A DNA stretch of 9,880 nucleotides from an uncultured bacterium (GTDB lineage: Bacteria; Planctomycetota; Uabimicrobiia; Uabimicrobiales; JABWCH01), in the NCBI GenBank assembly GCA_938003875.1, contig CALKWO010000331.1, positions 1-9,880 on the forward strand, written 5' to 3'. The first letter of the stretch is position 1. Every line of letters starts with the position of its first letter. A program made the translations under genes and the position numbers. The notes under the pieces were generated by a model. The model saw only the letters and a program-made list of their open reading frames with translations, made no database searches and was not told the DNA's origin. Positions 5,608 through 9,880 of the stretch are shown piece by piece.

Positions 5608-5860
5608 TATTCCCAAGCCAGCCCTGCCAGTCAAGCTAGTTCTGCCAGCCTCTTGCTATTCAGCCAGCCTTGCTCTTCCCCTCCCCGCCAAGCCAGTCCT
5701 GCTATCCAGCCTATCAGCCAGTCATGCCAGCCTTGCTATCCAAAGCCTTGCCTGACAAGCTTGGCGGGGGCTTTAGGTCTGGCTGGTTTGCTCTTCTTGC
5801 CAGGCTGTAGGCATGGCTGGCTTTGGTTGCCTGGCTTCTCTTTTGCTCTTTGGCTTCTAT
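5608..5860. repeat. GC-rich low-complexity island with a change of strand bias
   Basis: Up to about 5735 the plus strand reads mainly CCAGCC/CTTGCT-type words; from about 5775 it reads GGCTGG/GCATGGCTGG-type words. A hairpin-like AAAGCC (5742-5747) with GGCTTT (5769-5774), and the palindrome CAAGCTTG near 5757, lie at the switch. Open frames through this stretch have low-complexity translations without ribosome binding sites, so I call no gene. Confidence 0.5.
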
Positions 5861-5881
5861 CTGGGGGGAAATTCCCCCCAG
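5861..5881. other. GC-rich palindrome CTGGGGGGAA-A-TTCCCCCCAG
   Basis: Perfect 10-bp arms (5861-5870, 5872-5881) around one base, followed by GCCCCCC (5882-5888), TTTAAAG and a T-run at 5897-5902. It may act as a terminator for plus-strand transcripts or as the edge of the structured element at 5903-6042. Confidence 0.6.
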
Positions 5882-5902
5882 GCCCCCCTTTAAAGATTTT
5901 TT

Positions 5903-6042
5903 GCTCCGAGTCGTTAGTCGGCTTATCGTTTTCATGTACGGCAAAACCAGCCATGTTTCTATTGCAATACACGTCTGTACCTTGATGTTTTCAATACTCG
6001 CTTTCTGTGTGGTTTTGCCTATGAAAACGATGCCGGCGGAGC
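5903..6042. repeat. Long imperfect inverted repeat (possible oriT or structured-RNA element)
   Basis: Four paired segments nest in order: GCTCCG (5903-5908) with CGGAGC (6037-6042); CGGC (5919-5922) with GCCG (6032-6035); ATCGTTTTCAT (5925-5935) with ATGAAAACGAT (6021-6031); and GGCAAAACCA (5940-5949) with TGGTTTTGCC (6010-6019). The middle (5950-6009) can form smaller pairs, e.g. TATTG (5960-5964) with CAATA (5992-5996). This 140-base cruciform or RNA stem is too regular to be chance. It lies in the gene-free region and is followed by a nic-like sequence. Alternatives are a MITE-like element, a single-strand origin or a structured RNA. Confidence 0.65.
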
Positions 6043-6070
6043 TTCCTTCTTTTTCGTGAGTCTCTATAAT

Positions 6071-6082
6071 TAAGTGCCCCCA
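6071..6082 (+). other. Candidate nic site of an RSF1010/pIP501-type oriT
   Basis: TAAGTGCCCCCA resembles the nic-region consensus YAAGTGCGCCCT of MobQ-type and pIP501-type oriTs, differing mainly at the G after TAAGTGC and at the last base. It lies 28 bases beyond the long inverted repeat at 5903-6042. No relaxase is encoded in the window, so mobilisation would depend on a relaxase in trans or outside it. Inference from motif similarity only. Confidence 0.35.
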
Positions 6083-6157
6083 AACCCAGTACCCCTAAAA
6101 AACCAATCTCCCACCTCGCAAGATTTTTTGGCAGACATGCCTTTCCTTATGTTCGCG

Positions 6158-6357
6158 CAAGGAAGGCTGCAAGCCTGGCAAGGAAGGCTGCAAGCCTGGG
6201 GATTTGCCAGCCTTGCTTTTTAGCTTTGCAACCAGGCAACCTGGCAACCTGGCTGCCTGGTTTTGGGTGGGGAAAGAAGCCAAGCAAAGCTATGCAGGGA
6301 AGGCCAGGCCAAGACTGGCTGACTGGCTTGGGACTAGCTTGGGGGGGAAGGCTGGCT
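6158..6357. repeat. GC-rich island with 21-bp tandem repeats
   Basis: Two perfect tandem 21-bp units (6158-6178, 6179-6199) share GGAAGGCTGCAAGCCTGG. AACCAGGCA (6230-6238) pairs with TGCCTGGTT (6254-6262) around CCTGGCAACC repeats. CTGGCTGACTGGCTTGGG (6315-6332) recurs exactly at 7976-7993. The island ends shortly before the 3' end of the mazF gene. Open frames here are low-complexity and I reject them as genes. Confidence 0.65.
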
Positions 6358-6405
6358 AAACTTTGCTACTTTCTCGCTCAACAGTTTCAGCCAGAGGGAA
6401 AAAAT

Positions 6406-6735
6406 TTAGAAAAAAATAGGATCGAAACGCGCCAAAACTTCATGAAGAAAAGTATCAGGAACTGTATCACAAAATTCTATCTTACGAGCGATATAATCTA
6501 ATGATCTGGCTTGATCAATCATTACACTACCACTACACTTCAAATCGGATGGTAATTCTAAATGAAAAGAATAGTCTCTTTTGGTAGTAGTGATAGGGCA
6601 AATAAAAGCTAATCTAGTGATTTGATTAAATGCTTTTTTGCTTATAACTAAACCAGGTCTTCTACCTTTTTGCTCTTGTCCTGATTGTGGACTAAAAGAA
6701 AGAATGACCAAATCTCCTTGTTCTGGTATATACAT
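6406..6735 (-). CDS. mazF: MazF-family mRNA interferase toxin
   Basis: The 109-residue protein follows E. coli MazF along its whole length: PEQGDLVILSFSP (4-16), EQKGRRPGLVIS (21-32), ICPITTTKRDYSFHLEL (45-61) and GSVMIDQARSLDYIARK (68-84). R26 of the RRP motif and the threonines of PITTT (49-51) match the MazF catalytic arginine and threonine. Known role: ribosome-independent endoribonuclease that cleaves mRNA at short sites, neutralised by MazE; it aids plasmid maintenance by post-segregational killing. The start codon overlaps the MazE stop by one base (TAATG), showing translational coupling in one operon. It is full length with key residues kept, so probably functional. A GC-rich island begins about 50 bases downstream. 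Confidence 0.9.
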   Translation of the reverse strand: MYIPEQGDLVILSFSPQSGQEQKGRRPGLVISKKAFNQITRLAFICPITTTKRDYSFHLELPSDLKCSGSVMIDQARSLDYIARKIEFCDTVPDTFLHEVLARFDPIFF

Positions 6736-6986
6736 TAAAACTCCTCTCCTACAGATTCCCCGAAATCATATTCTGGATTATGGAAATTTTTTGGTATAGA
6801 AGAAAGCAGTTGTGATAAATCGTATTTACTATGACGCATACCTTTCGTTGGTTTCAAAACGATTTCGCCCTTTTCGATATTACATTCTAAATTGTCCCCT
6901 ATTCTTAAGCCGCTTCTTTTTAGTAGCTCTTTTGATAATCTAATTCCCTGGCTATTGCCCCATTTTTGAATTTTTAATCCGTTCAT
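6735..6986 (-). CDS. mazE: MazE-family AbrB-type antitoxin
   Basis: The 83-residue protein has the swapped-hairpin AbrB/MazE DNA-binding domain: IQKWGNSQGIRLSKELLK (6-23) and GLRIGDNLE (27-34). Its tail, YDLSQLLSSIPKNFHNPEYDFGE, ends in the acidic PEYDFGES that in E. coli MazE wraps the MazF active site. It binds and neutralises the adjacent MazF and represses its own promoter. I start it at ATG 6986, with AAGGAG eight bases upstream; a GTG three codons earlier overlaps that site. Upstream is a 15-bp near-perfect operator palindrome on the promoter. Confidence 0.9.
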   Translation of the reverse strand: MNGLKIQKWGNSQGIRLSKELLKRSGLRIGDNLECNIEKGEIVLKPTKGMRHSKYDLSQLLSSIPKNFHNPEYDFGESVGEEF

Positions 6987-7004
6987 ACAATTCACTCCTT
7001 ATAA

Positions 7005-7039
7005 AAATTTAGTATATACAAGTATATACCAAATTTAAA
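7005..7039 (-). promoter_or_regulatory. mazEF promoter with overlapping operator palindrome
   Basis: AAATTTAGTATATAC (7005-7019) and its near-complement at 7022-7036 (one mismatch, 2-bp centre) form the operator. On the minus strand TTTAAA (7034-7039), 17 bp, and TATACT (7011-7016) make the promoter, so the bound repressor would cover both boxes. The core GTATATAC is a palindrome present twice. This is the expected layout for autoregulation by MazE or the MazEF complex. Confidence 0.6.
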
Positions 7040-7046
7040 GAAATGC

Positions 7047-7063
7047 AAGATTTTTTTGATCTT
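7047..7063 (-). terminator. Weak hairpin between the CopG remnant and mazEF
   Basis: AAGAT (7047-7051) pairs with ATCTT (7059-7063) around a T-rich loop. The stem is only 5 bp, so termination is doubtful. Confidence 0.2.
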
Positions 7064-7074
7064 ACGCAGTGCAG

Positions 7075-7284
7075 CTATATCGCCCCTGCACATCCTTGCT
7101 GACCACCTCCAGAGCAACCCTGGCTTTGATTGGCAGTTTCAGCGACTATGGCATATCTCTTTAAATTCGGGAAAAGGGCAGGCTTGGCCTGAGAAAAGTC
7201 TATAAACTCTATTGCTTCATGGTCTGCCCAAAACTCCCTCTCCTTATCTTCTGAGGCAAATTTTGGAATAGTTTTCTTTTTCAT
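7075..7284 (-). pseudogene. Truncated CopG/BrnA-type antitoxin
   Basis: Residues 1-43 (IPKFASEDKEREFWADHEAI, then EFIDFSQAKPALFPNLKR) match the N-terminal part of the CopG-family antitoxin (PF12441 type, KIPKF-EREFW-D-FPNLK). The family's C-terminal ribbon-helix-helix, needed for DNA binding and dimerisation, is missing. It is replaced by a tail, NQSQGCSGGGQQGCAGAI, encoded by GC-rich low-complexity sequence like the islands elsewhere. No toxin partner of this family (BrnT-like) is next to it. It begins 22 bases after the mazF-2 stop and could be cotranscribed, but its ribosome binding site is weak (GAGCGAG). A remnant of a third toxin-antitoxin locus is the simplest reading. Confidence 0.6.
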
Positions 7285-7306
7285 ATCTCGCTCATCATTC
7301 TCAATT

Positions 7307-7666
7307 TTATAAATCCAGAACTTTTCTTAATGCCCTGTCTACCTTCTCCATTATGTCAGCAGATAACGATATTGCTTTCCTATTGATGTCTATCCTCTCT
7401 TTCGCTATAGCCCTTACCTGCTCTGCCATGACTACACTGTCTTTATCAAAAATAGAAACATACTTGGCTAGCAAGATTACATGGGTAGGATACTCTTTAT
7501 GCACATTCTCTTTGCCTGTTACAGGGCATATAACAATGCAGGGATGCTTGGAGTGATTCATAGCATCGTAGCTTACTACAACACAAGGACGAGTTCTCCC
7601 CTGTTCTCCACGTCGTACTGGCTCCAGGTTAGCCCAGACTAAATCCCCTCTATTATAATCCGTCAT
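7307..7666 (-). CDS. MazF/PemK (EndoA-like) mRNA interferase toxin
   Basis: The 119-residue protein resembles B. subtilis EndoA/MazF: NRGDLVWANLEPVRRGEQGR (5-24), TRPCVVVSYDAMN (25-37), ICPVTGK (46-52), YPTHVILLAKYVSIFDKDSV (59-78) and MAEQVRAIAKERI (80-92). R26 and T50 correspond to the catalytic arginine and threonine. It cleaves mRNA when free of antitoxin. ATG at 7666 overlaps the end of the antitoxin gene by 14 bases, with AAGGAG seven bases upstream, so the two are coupled. It is distinct in sequence from the MazF at 6406-6735, so the replicon holds two unrelated lineages of the same toxin fold. Intact and probably functional. Confidence 0.9.
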   Translation of the reverse strand: MTDYNRGDLVWANLEPVRRGEQGRTRPCVVVSYDAMNHSKHPCIVICPVTGKENVHKEYPTHVILLAKYVSIFDKDSVVMAEQVRAIAKERIDINRKAISLSADIMEKVDRALRKVLDL

Positions 7667-7889
7667 TGACGCACTCCTTTTCTATGGTAAAAAATTCTTT
7701 GGTAGCTCGCTCTTTGGCTAATTCATCAAAGGCTTCCTTATCCTTGGCGTACATCTCTTCCCTAATATAATGAGTGATACAATCCTCAAGAAATTCTGTT
7801 ACTGTCTTTTTTTTGGTATTAAGAATCCTCTGGAATTCTTGATAGACATTTCTGTCAATATTCGCGTTTATCCTAGCCTTACTTATCAT
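7653..7889 (-). CDS. Ribbon-helix-helix antitoxin of the EndoA-like toxin
   Basis: The 78-residue protein has an N-terminal ribbon-helix-helix pattern: KARINANIDRNVYQEFQRIL (4-23), KKKTVTEFLEDCITHYIREE (26-45), then a charged, acidic tail (46-78) that likely wraps the toxin, as in the B. subtilis EndoAI type. It acts as antitoxin and probably as repressor of its own operon. ATG at 7889 has AAAGGAG seven bases upstream. The gene overlaps the toxin gene. A promoter with a perfect TATAAT and an inverted repeat lies upstream, at the edge of a GC-rich island. The N-terminal fold assignment is by pattern; the partner assignment rests on gene order. Confidence 0.8.
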   Translation of the reverse strand: MISKARINANIDRNVYQEFQRILNTKKKTVTEFLEDCITHYIREEMYAKDKEAFDELAKERATKEFFTIEKECVNDGL

Positions 7890-7912
7890 AATAATACTCC
7901 TTTCTTGTATGA

Positions 7913-7959
7913 GTATAATTTCTACTCAATAATTATACCTGTTTTTTGTGAGAATGCAA
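7913..7959 (-). promoter_or_regulatory. Promoter and operator of the second toxin-antitoxin operon
   Basis: On the minus strand TTGCAT (7954-7959), 16 bp, and a consensus TATAAT (7932-7937). GTATAATT (7913-7920) and AATTATAC (7931-7938) are exact inverted copies 10 bp apart, the second covering the -10. The -35 lies at the boundary of the GC-rich island, so it could have been altered or created by it. Confidence 0.55.
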
Positions 7960-8025
7960 GCTGTGCAGGGGAAGCCTGGCTGACTGGCTTGGGGGGAAAG
8001 CCTGCTAGCAGGCAGGCCTTTTCAA
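7956..8025. repeat. GC-rich island between rep and the toxin-antitoxin block
   Basis: It contains the 18-base CTGGCTGACTGGCTTGGG (7976-7993) found also at 6315-6332, then GGGGGGAAAGCC and the palindrome GCCTGC-TA-GCAGGC (8000-8013). It lies directly after the rep stop codon, where the palindrome might help to end transcription. It is the clearest evidence that the islands are copies of one repeat family. Confidence 0.65.
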
Positions 8026-8032
8026 GATATGT

Positions 8033-9430
8033 TTACCTTAAATTAATCTCAGGAATCAGTCCTTTTTTCTCCAATTCAGGCTTTAAGAATTGATAGCGGA
8101 ATATCGCTTTGTTCTCCTTTAATGATCCGTCGAAATCACTTGGCTTTATCCACACAAAGTATTCTTGCTTATATTGCTCTTGCTCTTCCTGGCTAAGTCC
8201 GTTCCAGGCTTCATCTATCAGCCTATCCACCTTTTCTCTTGGGGTTTCTGGTTTTCTGGCTACTCCCTGGGAAAAGCTCCAACCATCCATGAATGCTTTA
8301 TATACCCAACCTACTTTGGGTGCATTGCCTTCTTTTAGCTGCTTTTCGTAGGCTGCTTTTATTCCTGGGTAATGCTTTGCTACATGCTCAAACGGTAGGG
8401 AGGCTATTTCTTTTTTCCTGGCTTTGTGGAAATGCGGTATGGTATCCAGCCAGTTCAAGGCTTCCAGGTATTTTTCTTGATCCTGTGGCTTTACGCTCTG
8501 GTCTGGCATTTTTTCTGGTGGTGCTGGCAGGACTTTTTCCAGCATTTTCTTCGATTTTTCCTCTTCTCTGGCTTTGGCCTTTTCTATTGTTTCCAGTATC
8601 TCTGGCTTTATTTCTATGGGTAAGGCGTACTGGCCTGCGTATGTAAAAATACATTGCCCTCTTATCGGATCGAATTTGTAGCTCTTTAGATAGCCTTTTT
8701 CTATTAGAGGTTGGGCTATGCTGACTAAGGTTCTACGTCTTTGTGTGCTATTTTTATCCAGCACAGGAAGCCAGCGGCAAAGTATTTCTTCAGAAATGAT
8801 AAATTCTCCTTGTATATTGTGATAGCGTCTTTTTTCCAAATATTCATACAGCCTCCGAGAAAGGCCTTCTGGTAACGCCCTATACCACGACATTTCCAAT
8901 AGCTGGTAGTATTGGTTTTCCAAATTTTTTTTTAGCTCTGGGGGAAAAATGATAGTATTTTTGCTTTTGCGTTTATTATTAAAATTTTTAAACTTAGGAT
9001 CAAAAGCAAAAAGACTTGCGCTATCATATAGGGAAAAATACGCATCAAAAGATTCTGCTCTATCTGCTTTTTTCATCAGAAAACATTTGGAAAATTCATA
9101 TCTAGCCATGCTAAGCCTTTTCATGGCTTCTCGTATCTGCACGACGAAAGCTCTAGGAGGGTTTAAATGAAGTTCTCTTGCAATATCACTATAATTAAAG
9201 ATAACACTTTCTTGCATCCCTTGTTTAATCCAGATTCTCATTGTAGCGGTGTATACATCCTGTTCAAAGCTCCCTGGGACTCCATACTCACAAACACATT
9301 TTAGTTTATATTCTTTTTCCCTGTCTTTCCATTCAGTAATCGTTTTTTCTGGTCTTTTTCCCTTACCGAAATAAAAGAGAGGCAATTGAACAGAGTTATT
9401 TTCTTTAGCATAAAGTTCTTGATAGTGCAT
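8033..9430 (-). CDS. repA: Plasmid replication initiator protein A (RPA/RepA family)
   Basis: The 465-residue protein matches the RPA-type initiator family of theta plasmids. Two winged-helix units are visible: residues 55-150, with FNYSDIARELHLNPPRAFV (78-96) as helix-turn-helix, and 165-270, with SRRLYEYLEKRRY (191-203), ISEEILCRWLP (212-222) and IAQPLIEKGYLKSYKF (238-253). The C-terminal third (275-465) is a charged extension with WDGWSF-like and YFVWIKPSDF segments that I cannot assign. It should bind the four iterons 100-185 bases upstream of its start, open the origin and recruit host or plasmid replication proteins, perhaps including the TOPRIM-helicase encoded at 1356-3773 (inference). 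ATG at 9430 has AGGAG six bases upstream. The promoter abuts the iterons, so initiation and self-regulation are likely linked. Confidence 0.85.
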   Translation of the reverse strand: MHYQELYAKENNSVQLPLFYFGKGKRPEKTITEWKDREKEYKLKCVCEYGVPGSFEQDVYTATMRIWIKQGMQESVIFNYSDIARELHLNPPRAFVVQIREAMKRLSMARYEFSKCFLMKKADRAESFDAYFSLYDSASLFAFDPKFKNFNNKRKSKNTIIFPPELKKNLENQYYQLLEMSWYRALPEGLSRRLYEYLEKRRYHNIQGEFIISEEILCRWLPVLDKNSTQRRRTLVSIAQPLIEKGYLKSYKFDPIRGQCIFTYAGQYALPIEIKPEILETIEKAKAREEEKSKKMLEKVLPAPPEKMPDQSVKPQDQEKYLEALNWLDTIPHFHKARKKEIASLPFEHVAKHYPGIKAAYEKQLKEGNAPKVGWVYKAFMDGWSFSQGVARKPETPREKVDRLIDEAWNGLSQEEQEQYKQEYFVWIKPSDFDGSLKENKAIFRYQFLKPELEKKGLIPEINLR

Positions 9431-9439
9431 GATTTTCTC

Positions 9440-9511
9440 CTATACCAAAATGCTATTGCCACATGATATAGACCAAAAAATATGGCAAGTTTTTTGTTAC
9501 TATACCAAAAT
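9440..9511. repeat. Repeated CTATACCAAAAT words before rep
   Basis: CTATACCAAAAT occurs at 9440-9451 and 9500-9511, exactly 60 bp apart, with a related TATAGACCAAAA near 9468-9479. TTGCCA (9456-9461) and TGGCAA (9483-9488) form a small inverted repeat between. One copy covers the rep -10, the other the ribosome binding site. The pattern suggests operator sites different from the iterons. Confidence 0.55.
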
Positions 9512-9527
9512 TCCCTATAGAAGGCAA
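9499..9527 (-). promoter_or_regulatory. Probable rep promoter
   Basis: On the minus strand TTGCCT (9522-9527), 17 bp, and TATAGT (9499-9504). It begins four bases from the first iteron, giving a leader of about 60 bases. A Rep protein bound to the iterons could repress it. Confidence 0.5.
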
Positions 9528-9530
9528 CCC

Positions 9531-9615
9531 GATTTCATGTCGCAATAAAATTATTTCATGTCGCAATAAAATTGATTTCATGTCGCAATAAAATTGATTT
9601 CATGTCGCAATAAAA
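9531..9615. repeat. Four iterons of the replication origin
   Basis: The 19-bp core ATTTCATGTCGCAATAAAA begins at 9532, 9553, 9575 and 9597, at spacings of 21, 22 and 22 bases (two helical turns). All four cores are identical. They lie between the rep promoter and a very AT-rich tract, the standard layout of an iteron-controlled theta origin. Rep is the expected ligand. Confidence 0.9.
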
Positions 9616-9845
9616 AAAAATCGTCATAAGTTATTTAATAGCAAGACTTACGCGCCCTATATCCTATAGATATATCCTTAAAGATAATAACAATAAGGAA
9701 GTTTTTTTTTGAATTAAGAAAAACTCTATTGCAAAAGAAGAAAGAGGGGGATTTGTTGTTATTGTTTTTTTCGCTAACGCTTATAAAAAAAAAACAATAA
9801 TGCGAAAGCAAAGAAGAAAGAGACGGTCAAAATAAAAAGGAAGCA
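9616..9845. other. AT-rich origin region with hairpins (likely DNA-unwinding element)
   Basis: No gene is visible. TATATC (9658-9663) and GATATA (9669-9674) form a small palindrome. AGTTTTT (9700-9706) pairs with AAAAACT (9719-9725), inside CAATA (9691-9695) with TATTG (9727-9731). A perfect 13-bp pair, TTATTGTTTTTTT (9759-9771) and its complement (9788-9800), is flanked by the purine repeats GCAAAAGAAGAAAGAG (9731-9746) and GCAAAGAAGAAAGAG (9808-9822). No consensus DnaA box was found here. The strand-asymmetric purine tracts fit a site of helix opening or priming (inference). Confidence 0.6.
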
Positions 9846-9856
9846 AAAAATCTTGC

Positions 9857-9880
9857 GCCGGCTGGCAAGGTTCTTTTCAT
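9857..9880. repeat. GC-rich island fragment at the right end
   Basis: GCCGGCTGGCAAGG matches the vocabulary of the island at 1-65. If the sequence is circular, the two join into one island between the origin and the Rpn-like gene. Confidence 0.4.

Noticed and set aside
5903..6042. Integron attC site or retron msr/msd
   Set aside because: The attC core sites (RYYYAAC/GTTRRRY) are not at the ends, no integron integrase is present, and no reverse transcriptase gene is nearby.
5464..6501. Open frames of 62-173 codons in the gene-free GC-rich region
   Set aside because: Translations are low-complexity (Pro/Ser/Gln/Ala or Gly-rich), overlap each other on both strands, cross the inverted repeat and lack ribosome binding sites.
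8146..8154. Perfect DnaA box TTATCCACA
   Set aside because: It lies inside the 3' part of the rep gene, about 1.4 kb from the iterons, and encodes part of VWIKPS; a single box there is likely chance.
8388..8654. 88-codon minus-strand frame within rep
   Set aside because: It is a shadow frame of rep, low in complexity (Arg/Lys/Ser-rich) and without a ribosome binding site.

Overview
The window looks like all or most of a small plasmid, or a plasmid-like replicon, from a low-GC Gram-positive-type bacterium. The evidence is AT-rich genes, strong AGGAG-type ribosome binding sites, sigma-A-like promoters and a Firmicutes-type MazF. An anaerobic Firmicute (Clostridia or Negativicutes) is my best guess, at low confidence. 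No gene is cut by either end, and both ends lie in the same kind of GC-rich repeat, so the 9,880 bases may be a complete circle or a contig broken at repeats. Every convincing gene is on the minus strand; transcription runs from high to low coordinates.

Reading in the direction of transcription: an AT-rich origin region (about 9531-9845) has four 19-bp iterons and a 13-bp-arm hairpin, followed by a RepA-type (RPA family) initiator gene (8033-9430). Next comes a stability block: a ribbon-helix-helix antitoxin with a MazF/EndoA-like toxin (7653-7889, 7307-7666), a decayed CopG-type antitoxin (7075-7284), and an E. coli-like MazE/MazF pair (6735-6986, 6406-6735). About 1.3 kb without a credible gene follows (5127-6405). 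It holds GC-rich low-complexity islands, a long imperfect inverted repeat with a sequence like an RSF1010/pIP501 nic site beside it, and two clusters of a 31-bp-period repeat.

Downstream of the repeat clusters is a 247-residue coiled-coil protein with a strong promoter inside inverted copies of the repeat word; further copies of the repeat lie inside its coding sequence. With no ParA-like ATPase visible, this resembles the layout of a single-protein partition locus such as par of staphylococcal plasmid pSK1 (inference). Then come a 72-residue excisionase/MerR-type HTH protein, a leader with a possible counter-transcribed RNA on the plus strand (about 3821-3920), a large TOPRIM-helicase replication protein (1356-3773), and an Rpn/YhgA-like PD-(D/E)XK nuclease (90-1133).

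Together these provide replication (iterons, RepA, primase-helicase), maintenance (two toxin-antitoxin pairs, candidate partition locus), possible mobilisation in trans (oriT-like site, no relaxase in the window) and a selfish nuclease. The most interesting parts are the repeat/coiled-coil locus, the possible antisense RNA before the primase-helicase gene, the oriT-like structure, and the GC-rich islands scattered between modules.
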